A stretch of 59,154 nucleotides of DNA from SKVR01 sp037441525 (GCA_037441525.1 JBBISA010000019.1:1-59154); one strand, 5' to 3'. Shown: positions 8,773 through 21,370, counted from the stretch's first letter. Translations and numbers: made by a program. Notes: generated by a model not told the origin, from the letters alone.

Positions 8773-9290
8773 ATGAGAAAAATTTTACGAATAAAAACAA
8801 AGAGGAAAATAAGGCGAGGCTTTTTGTAATCATTTCGCTGATAATTGATTTAACTGGTTGTTCTTCAATTGCCTCATTATCCTGGCAAAAACAAGAAACA
8901 ACCCAATACTTATGATGCCATTGGCAATCCTCATGGGCAATGGTTATATTATTTTGATACTGAAAACTTAATCCTACAATCGAGGGGCAGATTTAGACAG
9001 GGCATGGCCGATGGATGTATTTCTACCCCGACGGAACCTCGCAGACAAAAATCAATTATTTTAAAAACAAAACCTTCGAAAAAAGGTATTGCCACGATGG
9101 AATAATTGATAAAAAGGGATAGTAAAAACTAATCCTTGATGATCCCAAAGAGATACGCTATTACTGGGACGGCAGGTGGAGAATGTATAACTACCGGGGA
9201 AGAACTGAAAGAATTGTACTCTTAAGGAAAGGTGAAGTAGTAAGGGTAATTAAGGATATAAACCCTGCATACAATCCATTTAATGATTGA
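8773..9290 (+). pseudogene. Decayed MORN/YwqK-like lipoprotein
   Basis: Pieces of one protein lie in successive frames. From 8773 a lipoprotein signal ends in LTGCSS and then hits a stop. The next frame gives NPHGQWLYYFDTENL and GRFRQGMADG. A second shift near 9016 gives MYFYPDGTSQTKINYF up to a stop near 9110. A third frame gives IRYYWDGRWRMYNYRG and ends at 9290. The G-x-W-x-Y-Y/F-P-D-G pattern is that of MORN or YwqK-type repeats. At least three disruptions make a functional product unlikely. Confidence 0.65.
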
Positions 9291-9394
9291 TCAGATTTTT
9301 CAGCCCCTTCGCTAAGGGAATTATCTCTACGCACCATTTTGAGTTTTCATGTTACCGTATTCTAAATAGGATGCTGTAAAGTACTTTTTTCTCC

Positions 9395-9402
9395 TAATTT
9401 TG
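9395..9402 (+). promoter_or_regulatory. Candidate Bacteroidota -7 promoter element
   Basis: TAATTTTG matches the TAnnTTTG -7 consensus of Bacteroidota sigma-ABfr promoters and lies 75 bases upstream of the phosphofructokinase start. No clear -33 TTTG element at the right distance was found. Confidence 0.35.
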
Positions 9403-9476
9403 CAATTTTGTTATTTTTTTGAAAAACTCTTTTATTACATATCCACACTAAAACTACATCAATAAAAAACAAACCC

Positions 9477-11126
9477 ATGATCAAAAGCCCATTTCAATTA
9501 GCACGTTCGGGTTATAAACCCAGAATGCCCCAAAACTTAACAGGGTCAGTTATAGTTGTTGAAGGAAACCCTTCTGAACCTAAAACCGACAAAGAAGAGA
9601 TTAAACATCTTTTCCCAAATACCTATGGATTACCGGTATTGGTTTTTGAGCAAACAACAGAAAAACGGAACTTCAACCCTGTTAAAGTTGGCGTAATACT
9701 ATCGGGTGGCCAGGCCCCCGGAGGGCATAATGTGATAGCAGGCATTTACGATGGGCTGAAAAATCTGAATAACGAAAATCAACTCTACGGTTTTTTAGGA
9801 GGCCCTTCAGGGTTGATAAACAACCGGTACAAGGAACTTACCGGCGACATAATTGACGAGTTCCGCAATACCGGAGGATTCGATATCATAAACTCGGGTC
9901 GCACAAAACTTGAAGAAAAGGAACAATTCGACAAAGTGCTACAGAACTGTAAGAAACTGGGCATAAATGCACTGGTAATAATAGGCGGCGATGATTCAAA
10001 CACCAACGCCTGCGTGTTGGCCGAATATTTTGCATCAATAGGTTCGGGCATTCAGGTTATCGGGGTTCCCAAAACTATTGACGGCGACCTGAAAAATGAG
10101 ATGATCGAAGCCTCGTTCGGTTTCGATACCGCATGCAAGGTTTATGCTGAGCTTACTGGCAACATTCAGCGCGACGTGAATTCATCGCAGAAGTACTGGC
10201 ACTTTATAAAGCTGATGGGCCGCTCTGCATCACACATTACCCTCGAGTGTGCCCTTCTTACCCAACCCAATATAGCCATCATTTCAGAGGAGGTAGAACA
10301 GAAAAAAATGACCTTGGCACAAGTGGTGGATCAAATAGCCGAAGCGGTGGTTAAACGGGCCGACCGGGGCGACAATTTTGGCACCGCCCTAATCCCCGAA
10401 GGAATCATTGAATTTATTCCAGAATTCAAAATGCTGATAAGTGAGCTTAATGACCTGATGGCTCACCACAACGAGGAGTTTATTGCCCTTGATACCGACC
10501 AGGAAAAAAGAGAGTTTATCTCGATGAAACTCAGTAAGGAATCAGAGGCTCTTTACAACAGCCTCCCGGTAAATATTTCAGACCAGCTCATCATGGATCG
10601 CGACCCACATGGCAATGTTATCGTTTCGCGCATTGAAACCGAAAAACTGTTGATACTGATGGTTGAAAAACGCCTGAAACAATTAAGAAACGAAGGAGTT
10701 TTCAAGGGTAAATTCGGCACTCAGCACCATTTCTTTGGTTATGAAGGCCGTTGCGCAGCCCCATCAAACTTCGATACCAACTATTGCTATGCATTGGGAG
10801 TAACCAGCTCTGTGCTGATAGCCAACGGAAAAACCGGATACATGGCATCGGTAAGAAACCTTGCGGCCCTACCCGAAGACTGGGTATGTGGCGGTACCCC
10901 CATTACCGGCATGATGAATATGGAAAGGCGGCATGGAGCAATGAAACCGGTAATCAGGAAAGCTTTGGTTGATCTTGATGGAAAACCCTTTAAATTTTTC
11001 GAAGCGCATCGCAACGACTGGGCCATCAATACCATGTATGTTTTTCCCGGCCCCATACAGTATTTCGGACCCTCAGATGTGTGTGATGCACCTTCAAAAA
11101 CGCTTGTCCTGGAACATCAAAAATAA
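9477..11126 (+). CDS. pfp: PPi-dependent 6-phosphofructokinase (PFP)
   Basis: This 549-aa enzyme interconverts fructose 6-phosphate and fructose 1,6-bisphosphate using pyrophosphate, a reversible step of glycolysis in the cytoplasm. The phosphofructokinase signature appears as VGVILSGGQAPGGHN, GGDDSNTNA (near residue 170), PKTIDGDL and MGRSASHI. The Asp-Asp in GGDDS is the mark of PPi rather than ATP use, and the length fits the long plant-like and Bacteroidota PFP clade. The gene stands alone, with a TAnnTTTG element upstream. Confidence 0.92.
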   Translation: MIKSPFQLARSGYKPRMPQNLTGSVIVVEGNPSEPKTDKEEIKHLFPNTYGLPVLVFEQTTEKRNFNPVKVGVILSGGQAPGGHNVIAGIYDGLKNLNNENQLYGFLGGPSGLINNRYKELTGDIIDEFRNTGGFDIINSGRTKLEEKEQFDKVLQNCKKLGINALVIIGGDDSNTNACVLAEYFASIGSGIQVIGVPKTIDGDLKNEMIEASFGFDTACKVYAELTGNIQRDVNSSQKYWHFIKLMGRSASHITLECALLTQPNIAIISEEVEQKKMTLAQVVDQIAEAVVKRADRGDNFGTALIPEGIIEFIPEFKMLISELNDLMAHHNEEFIALDTDQEKREFISMKLSKESEALYNSLPVNISDQLIMDRDPHGNVIVSRIETEKLLILMVEKRLKQLRNEGVFKGKFGTQHHFFGYEGRCAAPSNFDTNYCYALGVTSSVLIANGKTGYMASVRNLAALPEDWVCGGTPITGMMNMERRHGAMKPVIRKALVDLDGKPFKFFEAHRNDWAINTMYVFPGPIQYFGPSDVCDAPSKTLVLEHQK

Positions 11127-11377
11127 TATATTTCCACAGGTTTTCTCATCCTTAAAAAGCGAAGTATTTAATTGATGGCTTGATTATAATAGGCCTATTG
11201 AATTGTTTATCCGGACTTTGATTGCCCCCTGTTGGTCTCCTGAATTTTAAATATAACATATCAAAATGTTTCATAAACTACATTTTATTTCAAAAAAAAA
11301 ATTATCTTCGAAACCCGTTGAAAAGAAAAATTGTAAAAATTCTTTCCAAATCTAACCTAAACAAAAACAACTGAAAC

Positions 11378-13584
11378 ATGAAAAAAAAATTAATTTCTTT
11401 ATGCCTTTCCTTGCTATTAGCAGGCTTTGCAGGCTATGGACAATCTTTGTTCCACAACTTTAATAATTTGACAATTGGCGATCTCCTCCCCTTCAAAACC
11501 GGCTGGAGCCAGGCTAATATTACTGTTGAGGTTGCTGATGATCCCCTGAATACAGGGAATAATNNNNNNNNNNNNNNNNNNNNNNNNNNNNNNNNNNNNN
11601 NNNNNNNNNNNNNNNNNNNNNNNNNNNNNNNNNNNNNNNNNNNNNNNNNNNNNNNNNNNNNNNATATCTTGCCTTTGGTTTCAATAACAGTGCATCTACA
11701 TGGTTTGCAGATAATGTACAGTTGGTGCAACATGTACCGGTTGAAAGCATTACGGTAACAGGTGCAGGTAATGCAACATCCATAGAAACCAAGGGCGGCA
11801 CCCTCCAGATGTCGGCCAATGTTGCGCCCGTTAATGCCCCAGTGCAGGGTGTTACCTGGAGCGTGGAGAGCGTAACCGGGCAGGCAACCATTAATCAAAG
11901 TGGCTTGCTGACTGCCGTAACCGATGGAGTTGTTCGGGTAGTGGCTACATCCAATGACCCAAGATCATCAGGAATAAAAGGTTCCGTTGAAATAACTATC
12001 TCCAACCAATCTGTTCCTGTTGAATCAATCACTGTAACCGGTAAAGAAAATGCCACCGAAATCAATACTATGGGTGGTACACTCCAGATGGTTGCAACTG
12101 TTTCTCCCGTTGATGCCACCATACAGGGTGTAACGTGGAGTGTAGTGAGTGTTACAGGTAAGGCAACAATTACCCAAAATGGTTTGCTCACTGCAGTTTC
12201 TAACGGGGTGGTTCGTGTTGTTGCAACATCAAATGAAGAACGCACCCCAGCGGTAAGCGGCTCTGTAGAGATTACCATTACAAACCAGCCAATCCTGTTT
12301 TATGATTTCGAAAACTATACAATTGGCGATCTCCTCCCCTTCAAAACCGGCTGGAACCAGGCTAATATTACTGTTGAGGTTGCTGATGATCCCCTGAATA
12401 CAGGGAATAATGTAATGAGAATTACTAACACTAACTGGAATGCTGCCCCGGCGCTTATGTTTACACTTAAGGAAGGGACTACCTTGGCTGATTACACACA
12501 ATTTAAATTTAAAGGACGCTTCTCCACGGGAGATGTAGGTTGGAAACAGATAAGAGTAATTGCCTACACCAATGTACCGGCAGGCCCCTTCGATAATGCA
12601 AACCAACAGGGTGTTACTATCGGTTCTTTTAATAGGGCCCGCCCGGCTTCAACTGAATGGGAAGATATTACCATAAATATTGCAGGTAGTAATCAGCTTA
12701 CCGGTACCATATATCTTGCCTTTGGTTTCAATAACAGTGCATCTACATGGTTTGCAGATAATGTAGAGTTGGTGCAGCATGTGCCGGTTGAAAGCATTGT
12801 GGTAACAGGTGCCGGTAGTACAACTACCATTACAACCAATGGTGGCACCCTTCAAATGTCAGCCAATGTTGCGCCAGTTAATGCCACAATTAAAGGTGTT
12901 ACCTGGAGCGTAGAAAGCGTAACTGGGCAGGCAACTATAAATCAAAGTGGTTTGCTTACTGCTGTAACCAATGGTGTTGTTCGGGTAGTGGCTACAACCA
13001 CTGATGCAAGGGCAGCAGGAATAAAAGGTTCCCTGGAAATCACTATTTCTAACCAAATAGTACAAGTTGCCTCAATCACTGTAACTGGCAAAGAAAATGC
13101 CACCGGTATCAGCACCATGGGTGGTACCCTTCAGATGGTTGCAGAAGTATTGCCCGCCAATGCAACTGATCTGAGTGTAACATGGAGTGTATCTGATCCT
13201 ACCATCGCAACCATTAGTGAAACCGGGTTACTTACCGCATTAAAAAATGGCGAAGTTACAGTTACAGCCACATCTGTTCAGAACCCGACAATTAGCGGAA
13301 CCAGCCCAAGCATTGTTATTACCAACCAGGATATTAGTGTTAATAACCTTGCCAGCCAGTTTGTGGTTTACCCAGTTCCTGCTTCATCACGTATCTACAT
13401 CAGAAGCGAACTTGCCGTTGAACGTGCTGAAATAATAGCCCTTGATGGCAGGATTATTCTATCGGCCGAAAAAATGAGCTACAACGGCTCAATTGAGTTG
13501 TCCAATATACCGGCAGGTACCTATTTCCTCAGGATTTATGCCCCCGGCGGTCAGTCGCACACTACCAGAATTGTGAGACAATAA
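11378..13584 (+). CDS. Secreted multi-domain Ig-like (BIG2) protein with T9SS sorting domain, interrupted by assembly gap
   Basis: One gene spans the run of 100 Ns at 11564-11663. Order: signal peptide (MKKKLISLCLSLLLAGFAGYG); a jelly-roll, CBM-like module A (cut by the gap); two BIG2 Ig-like domains starting at VPVESITVTG; module B, nearly identical to A (FYDFENYTIGD onward); two more BIG2 domains; and a C-terminal T9SS domain ending in TTRIVRQ. The gap changes the apparent frame: 62 codons before it and the frame from 11665 after it join correctly if the true insert is about 299 bp, as in module B. The ATG at 11722 is therefore not a real start. The role is probably adhesive or carbohydrate-binding at the cell surface. 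Confidence 0.8.
11564..11663. other. Assembly gap (100 Ns)
   Basis: This is an unsequenced gap of conventional length inside the Ig-like protein gene. The flanks are near-identical to 12318-12411 and 12711 onward, which implies that a repeat broke the assembly. The missing stretch corresponds to 12412-12710, about 299 bp. Confidence 0.95.
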
Positions 13585-13603
13585 CAGAACCTGACTCATG
13601 AAT

Positions 13604-13633
13604 AAAAAAATCCCTCGAATGAGGGATTTTTTT
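13604..13633 (+). terminator. Rho-independent terminator
   Basis: AAATCCCTC and GAGGGATTT form a 9-bp stem around loop GAAT, followed by TTTT-ATT. It lies 20 bases after the T9SS protein stop. Confidence 0.85.
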
Positions 13634-13639
13634 ATTATA

Positions 13640-14248
13640 TCAAATCAGGTTCACGCATAGCCACCATCCGGCCTTAAAAGAGCTGAACTGGTAGGTTTTG
13701 CCTGCTTAGTTTAAGTTAGATTACCAACAAACTCCACCCTATCCTACACTAAATTGAGCCCAAATGCTATCCTTGAAGCGCTATCAGATTCCATTAGTGC
13801 AATTGCCCTTAAAACCAATAAACAGCATACAACAGCGCACTGCTAACATAATGATTTTGAACCTAATAACCAAGTCTCTTATTCTGATTTATGGGATGTG
13901 CCACCAAGGACAATACTCAATAATTATTGCCAGATAAAACAAAGGCGATATACTTTAAACATTACTACGATTACAATTTTATCAAATGAGTATTTCCAAA
14001 TTACCAGGCCAGGTTAAATTTATTTGTCTTCAGGCATTCCCATCTCTGAGATCCTAACCCCAGGGGGGCAGTATGGCCGCAATAACGACTCAGCAGGAAT
14101 CTCTGGTTGTCATTGCCCGGTTCGATAAACTGTATTTTAAGTACTTTTGAACTTATCAGGAGACATCCCTTCCAACTTTTAACCTTCAACTCTTCTGAAA
14201 CATGCTCAAGCGAATTTTGAAATTTAATACCTAAAAATTTTATCAACA
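13640..14248. other. Intergenic, no gene recognised
   Basis: About 600 bases between the terminator and the RND-type gene hold no ORF with protein-like content and no clear RNA gene. The sequence may be the remains of something older, but I see nothing to name. Confidence 0.5.
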
Positions 14249-16335
14249 ATGCAACCCATTACGTTGCCTGGCAAACCATTAATACCTGCCTTGCTGGCTG
14301 TATTGCTGCTTGTAACAATGCTCATCTTTACCCATGAGCCGGTGGTTGAAACCCGCATCCAGTACCTTGACATTGAGGACAATCCCTACACGCAGACTGG
14401 CGAAAGGATGGCTGAGCTGTTTGGTGCCAAAAATCTGGTGCAGGTGGTGGTAAATCCGGCAACGGAAAGCATGGATGAGTTTTCCCGATCAATTGACCTG
14501 GTGAAAAATGAAATTGAAGATGCCTTCCCCGGAATGAAGGTTGAGGCAATTACCAGAGCCCTGCCGCTTATCTATCTTCAAACCGGCAGAAATGTTACCG
14601 TTGAGCAGGCTTTAACCGCTGCGATGAAAATTCCTGTTGCCAGCAACCTGGTAAGCCGCGATACTTCTTCAGTTTTGATGGTAGCGTTCGCCGACCGGGT
14701 GCAGGATTTTCAGCCGGCACGGTTTGATTCAATCCTGAACCGCGCAAAGCCTGGGATTAAAAGTATGGCGGCATTTAGTTCACATCATATCGAAGACCAG
14801 ACCGGCAAGTCAATTACCGACGATTATGCCATCATGATACCGGTGTTTGTTTTCTTTTCCATAGCACTAATCTATTTGTCGTACCACAGCATCAGTTCGA
14901 TATTGTTTTGTGTTATTAATCTTCTTCTTTCATTCATCCCTGTATTGTTCTTTATTACCGTTATGGATGTGAACATCAATCAGGTAACCATGCCGGCAGT
15001 TCCGGTGGTGGCCATACTTTCACTTTCGGCATCGGTACATCTCCTCACAGGTTTACGATACCGGCATGATCAGGGCAACCGCAGCCAACGCATAGTCAAC
15101 ACCCTCAATCATTACAGGTTTCCAACATTTTTTGTCAACCCTTACCATATCTGCTTCCTTCTGCTCGTTTTTTTCTCAGCGACTCACTTTACATCAGGCA
15201 GTTTGGGTTGGTGGCAGGATGCAGTATCATGGCGGTTTATATCATCACTTTTTTGCTGGCGCCTTATACCTACCGGTTGGTAAGCGATCCGCCACAAAAT
15301 ATCAAACTACCCCTGTTTACCAGGCATATTGAAGCCTTTTTGTACCGCTACCTTTCCCCCTTCTCCGTAACCCTGCTTATGGTGGCGGTGATTTCGGTAT
15401 TCTTCATTAATCAGATAAGTTTTCGCACCAATATTGAAACCTACATACCCAAAGGAACACCCGTTTACAACACCTTGCAACAAATACAAAAGGGGTTTCA
15501 CTCGCTGGCTGCTATCGATGTGCTGATTGAAAGTTCAGCTGAACCCGACAGTTTTACAAGAGGCATGGTTCGGCGCGAATTTATTTCGATAGTTTCAGGC
15601 CTTTCTGAACGAATTAAAAACTACCGGGGAGTGGTTTCGGTTGAATCGGTAAAAGACCAGCTCGATTTCGAAAACCAGATTATGATGCCTGGTTTTAGGG
15701 CAACTGTCTTTCCACGCATTAACAATCCATATGTTTCGCAGGATCAGTTGCATTACCGTATCGCCGTCAGGCTATCTGATCCGGTGTACATGAATACCGT
15801 TAAAGAATTGCTGGCCAGCGACTTTCAATCCCATCAACCCCGGTATCAATATTCAATTTACAGCGATTATCTCTATTTTCAGTTCATCAGCACCGGTATT
15901 TCTGTCTCGCTGCTCCGATCGCTTTTAGTATCAGCAATTTTTATAGTGCTCGTTATTCTCGTGCCTACCATGAGTATTAAAAAAACCATTATCAGCATAT
16001 TGGTAAACGCTGTCCCGCTGGGATTTATGGTTTTTATCCTTGTAATTTTCGGGGTTGACATGAATATTACCACATCCATTTCGCTGGTGCTGTGCCTTGG
16101 ATTGATTGTTGACGATACTATCCAAATCCTTTATCGCCGCGTAAGACTTCGGGAACCCATGGGCGAACTGGGTTTCGGTGTACTTACCACCAGTGTGCTT
16201 GTTACCGGCGGCTTTCTTACTTTCCTTATCAGCAACTCCTACCCCAACCAGATCTTTGGCCTTATCTGTGCCACCGTATTTATCATTGCAGCTATCAGCG
16301 ATATGACGGTTATGCCTTGGTTGTTAAGGGATTAA
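14249..16335 (+). pseudogene. MMPL/RND-superfamily exporter, frameshifted twice
   Basis: An inner-membrane RND-superfamily protein of about 695 aa is split over three frames. The first part has TM1, a periplasmic loop and a four-helix sterol-sensing-like bundle (DYAIMIPVFVFFSIAL to LSASVHLLTGL). The second half repeats the layout and ends WLLRD. Continuity requires dropping one T in the 6-T run at 15128-15133 (restoring PTFLSTLTISASFC) and one T in the 7-T run at 15168-15174 (restoring FFLSDSLYIRQFGLVAG). Everything else reads intact. Because both lesions are +1 in poly-T tracts they could be assembly errors, but the next genes downstream are certainly decayed. Confidence 0.7.
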
Positions 16336-17028
16336 AAAAGGGAATAAGGCATCAGATTAACCGTATGATAAAGCATTTAACATCAACGGAACAGCCTGCC
16401 CATTATCACTTGGGCATGATGCACAACCATCCCAGGGAACCTTCAGGTTGGGCGAAATAAGCCAAAGCATTGCATTTGTGGCAATAATTTACCCTTGCAT
16501 TGATTGTCACAAAAAAAGGGCACAATGGTGAAGGTATTTAAATCAGGGAAACAGCACCCAAAATAACTTCATTCAAATTACCACATCACACCCTTTTGTT
16601 TAGTTATTAAATCGCTATTTCACCATTTACCTGTCAGAAATTAAGGCATTTAGCATTTATAAGTAAAAACAAAGTACATTTAACCGATCTTTGGTAGAAA
16701 CCCGGGAGTGAATTTTGAATTATAAAAAAACGCACAGTAAAGGGAAAATAATTCAACCACCCCTATATTCCTAAAACTAATAATCAGCATTTAGACCTTA
16801 GGGGGGATAGCACCTATTTTAGTGACTCCCTGGTCTGTTTCCCGTTTTTTCCGCATGGAATCAGGCTATTCTCAAACGTAAACTATTTGATTTTATGGTT
16901 AAAAAAAGGAGTTGAAAAAAGAAGTCTGAACGCTGACCCAATTCACATTGACAAAAATTGAGATGCTGTATCATATACCTATAAAGCCATTCCCATAAAC
17001 TAAATCCAATTAATAAGGCTCATTCACC
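16336..17028. other. Intergenic, no gene recognised
   Basis: Nearly 700 bases before the cusA-like pseudogene with no supported ORF or RNA gene. It is A/T-rich with scattered short palindromes. It probably contains the former promoter of the efflux operon. Confidence 0.5.
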
Positions 17029-20000
17029 ATGCTGGAATAAATAGTCTCATTTAGCGTAAATAACAAATTGATAATAATTTTATTTACACTAACCATAGCA
17101 GCATTTGGGTTTTATGCCATACTTAAAATACCTGTTGGTGCTGTTCCCGACATTACCAACAATCAGGTTCAGGTTATAATTACTTCAGGAAACCTGTCGA
17201 CCCAGGAAATAGAACAGTTTATAACCATTCCGGTTGAAATGGAGATGGCCAACCTGCCAAATGTGAAGTAAATACGGTCTATTTCAAAATTCGGGATTTC
17301 GCTGGTTACCATTGTTTTTTCTGACAACATTGGCACCTACTTACCCCGCCAACTAATAGCCGAGAAAATCAAAGTTGCCACTGCCAACATACCCGAAGCC
17401 TTTGGTTCGCCTGAAATGGGGCCAATCACCACCGGCCTTGGCGAAATATACCAGTACATTGTTGACGTAAAGCCCGAATTTAAAGACCGCTACACTGCCA
17501 TGGATTTGCGCACCATACAGGACTGGATTATTAAAAGAAGATTGTCAGGCATTAACGGAGTGGTAGAAATAAAAAGTTGGGGTGGATACCTTAAACAATA
17601 TGAGGTTGCGGTATTGCCATTGAAGCTAAAAAGCTACAACATAAGTCTTCTGGATGTTTTTAATGCCATTGACAGCAACAACAGCATTTCGGGAGGGTCA
17701 TATATTGAAAAAACCAATCAGCGCTATTTTATAAGGGGCGACGGACAGGTTACGTCGCTTGACGATATTGGCAACATTGTAATTGCCAACCGCGAAGGGG
17801 TGCCTGTATTTGTGAAGGACGTTGCTACGGTTCAGTTTGGATATGCCAACCGCTACGGGGCCATTACTGCCAATGGCAAGGGCGAAACGGTACTCGGACA
17901 GGTAATGATGCTCAAAGGCGCCAATTCAAAACAAGTAATCAACGAAGTAAAAAAACGGGTGGCCGACCTTCAGGAAAACCTGCCTGAAGGGGTTTTTATC
18001 AATCCCATTCTCGAAAGAAGCGAACTTATCTCAAAAACATCCTTTACAGTAGTTGAAAATCTGGTTCTGGGTGCCATCATTGTTTTGTTTATTGTGGTTC
18101 TGATTTTGGGGAACTTTCGTTCGGCACTCGTTATTGCCTCAATGATACCGCTGGCGCTGCTGTTTACCATTGGCATGATGTACCTCTTTGGTATCGACGC
18201 CAACCTGATGAGCTTTGGCGCACTCGATTTGGGATTATTATCGATGGCGCAGTTATCATTGTCGAGTTTATTGCTTTAAAAATGGCCCTGAATAAAAATG
18301 ACATTCTTTCCAATACCGGCGATGAAAGGCAAAGTATCATGAATAAAATATCCATGGAAGGAGCCTCAAAAATGATGAATTCGGCAATTTTCGGACAAAT
18401 AATTATTCTGATCGTATTCATACCCATACTTTCCTTAAAAGGTGTTGAAGGAAAGATGTTTCGTCCCATGGCTTGGTCCTTTTCCTTTGCCATAATTGGT
18501 GCGATGATATTGGGGCTTACCTGGCTGCCAGTAGCTTCGTCATTGTTTCTAAAACCTTCAAGGTCAAACAAAAAAAGATTTTCAGAGTGGCTCATGGATA
18601 TGATCTACAGCTCATATTTTCCTGTTATAAAATGGTCGTGCTCACATAAACGATGGGTACTTGGGGCTGCCATAGCATCACTGGTCCTAACGGCGGTCAT
18701 TTTTACGCGTATGGAGGAGAGTTTGTTCCTACGCTCGATGAGGGTGATTTTGTAATACAACCTGTATTGAAAACCGGAACTTCATTGTCGAAAACCATAG
18801 AATTGACCACACGCATGGAAGGAATTCTGATTAATGAATTTCCGAATGAGGTGGAACAGATAGTATCGCGGATTGGGGCTGCAGAAATGCCCACCGACCT
18901 CATGTCGATGGAAGAAATTGACATGATCATTAAACTAAAACCCAAAAATCAGTGGCAGGCAGCAAGAAGTAAGGAAGAGTTGGCCACTAAATTCAAAGCA
19001 GCCCTTTCGGTAATTCCAGGCATTGAGTATGAGTTTACCCAGCCCATTGAGATGTGTTTCAACGAGCTTATCACTGGCGTTCGGTCGGATATTGCCATAA
19101 AAGTTTTTGGCGAAGACCTGGACTATATCAATCAAAAAGCCAGCGAAATAAAAAACCTTATTGCCGGTGTGCCTGGGGCCGAGGATATAATTATGGAAAA
19201 GACTGAGGGCCTTCCACAGATAAGAATTAACTACAACCGAACCCAGATAGCTCGCTATGGCGTTGATATAAAAACCATGAATGACTTTCTGGCATCTGCT
19301 TTCGGGGGAAAAATAGCTGGGGTTGTTTTTGAAGGAGAAAAACGATTCGATATGGTTTTAAGATTGCATGAAAAACACCGCACCGATATTGACGATATCC
19401 GGCAATTGCAGGTATCTGTTTCATCAGGCCAATTGGTGCCTTTGAGCCAGCTGGCCGAAATTGAATATACCACCGGGCCCGCCAAAATATCCCATGACAA
19501 TACAAGGCGCCGGGTGGTGGTAAGTGTAAATGTAAGAAACCGCGACCTGAAATCTGTAATCCATGATATTCAAACACTTATCGACAACAACGTCCAGTTG
19601 ATGCCTGGAACCTACATTGAATATGGCGGCCAGTTCGAAAATCTTCAGAACGCCACCAACCGGCTCAGGGTGGCCGTACCCGTTGCATTATTGCTGATAT
19701 TCATTTTTCTGCATTTTGCCTTTAAATCATTCAAGGATGCCGCTATGATCTTTACAGCCATACCGCTGGCTATAGTTGGAGGAGTTCTTTTGCTTTAGAT
19801 GCGTGGTATGCCCTTCAGTGTATCGGCCGGAATTGGATTCATAGCCCTGTTTGGAATTGCGGTGCTCAATGGTATTGTGTTAATTGAACACCTTAAAGAT
19901 TTGCAGCACGAGGGAATGAAAAACATACAGGAGTTTATCATAAAGGGAACCAAAGATCGCCTGCGCCCTGTTTTGCTCACCGCAGGAGCGGCCGCCATGG

Positions 20001-21370
20001 GATTTTTGCCAATGGCAGTTTCAACCGGAGCCGGAGCCGAAGTTCAACGACCGCTTGCCACGGTGGTTATTGGTGGATTGGTTACCTCAACCATGCTTAC
20101 CATGATAGCCTTGCCTTTGTTGTTTGAAATATTCTACAATGTTAAAGGAATAAAGTTTTGTCCCCTTCGTTTCATACGTGCCAATCCACCCCTTTTTGTA
20201 TAACTTTTGCTGTTATCGGCTACTCTGGCCTTTGGACAGCCTAAACAAATATCACTTAACGAAGCAATAGCCACTGCCCTGCAAAACAACAAGGAATTAG
20301 CATCGTATGCCCTGCAGGTTGAACAAAACAAAGCTCTTGTTTCCACAGCATTCTCACCCGATAAGGGATTACTGCAATACAGTATGGACCAGAACAATAT
20401 TGCTGAAATGGGTTTCCCTTTGCATGTGTTCGGCATTGAGCAAAGCTTTAATTTTCCTACGTATTATCTGGCCCAGCACCGGACCAAAAAAATTGAAGTG
20501 TCAATGGCTGAAGCAAACTATGAAATTCAGAAAAACCAGCTGATCAGTAATGTTGCAGATTGTTAATACAGGTGTCAAAGTTTAATGAACCAGCAACAAC
20601 TCTATACCACTCTCGACAGCCTTTACGCCATTCTGGCCCAAAACGACCAGACACGCGCCCAAAGGGGCGATTTAAGCCTTCTTGATGCATTAAATATTGA
20701 GGCTAAAAAAAACCAGACAACCCTTAAACTGGCATCTTTAAGAACAGAAACAGACAATGTATATGCTGAACTAAGGGTGATGATCAACACCGAATCTGAC
20801 TTTACAATTGATCCATTGAAGGCACCACATCAAATAACTGATACAATCCCTGGTTCTCTTTCGGTTTTTGACCTGCTGAACTTTGAACGAACCTATTTCA
20901 AATCGCTGGTATCAGTGGAAAAAAACAAGATGGCTCCCGATATATCTCTCAACTACTTTTTGGGTTCCAACAGTTACGAAAACGGTAAATTCTATCATGG
21001 GTTCCAGGTAGGATTGGCAATCCCAATGTTTTTCAAAGCTGACAGGGCAAGGGTAAAGGCAGCACGGATTTCGGAGAACAGTTTCAACTACTTTGCCGAC
21101 AACTAGTTAAGCCTTATCAATTACAAACTTAATGAACTGTATAATAACTACAGAACAACTTCTGCTTTGCTCGAAAATTACCAAACATCAGGAAAGCCGC
21201 TTATGCAGGAAATTATGAAAACCGCTTTAACATCCTACCAACTTGGCGAAATAGATTTTTTTCAATTCGTGAACAGCTATGAAAATGCTACTCAGATTCA
21301 ATTGGAATTTATCATTAATTTACTAACTCACAATCTGTTAGCAATAAAAATATTGTATTACCCCAAATAA
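17029..21370 (+). pseudogene. CusA/CzcA-type RND heavy-metal efflux pump fused to TolC-like domain, decayed
   Basis: The reading starts MLE-stop-IVSFSVNNKL, the N-terminus of CusA/CzcA inner-membrane pumps, and continues with IPVGAVPDITNNQVQV and PVEMEMANLP. Lesions: TAA at 17038, TAA at 17269 (a Glu position), -1 shift near 18230 (before IIIDGAVIIVEF), -1 shift near 18712 (before GEFVPTLDEGDF) and TAG at 19796 (a Trp position before MRGMPFSVSAG). The frame then runs on into a TolC-like outer-membrane factor (ISLNEAIATALQNNKEL), with stops at 20201, 20564 and 21104, ending at 21370. Fused CusA-TolC proteins are common in Bacteroidota. Six nonsense and two frameshift lesions rule out a working pump. 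Confidence 0.88.

Noticed and set aside
11722..11724. Separate gene starting at the ATG after the assembly gap
   Set aside because: The sequence before this ATG continues the same module in frame with the end of module A, so the ATG is internal to the T9SS protein.
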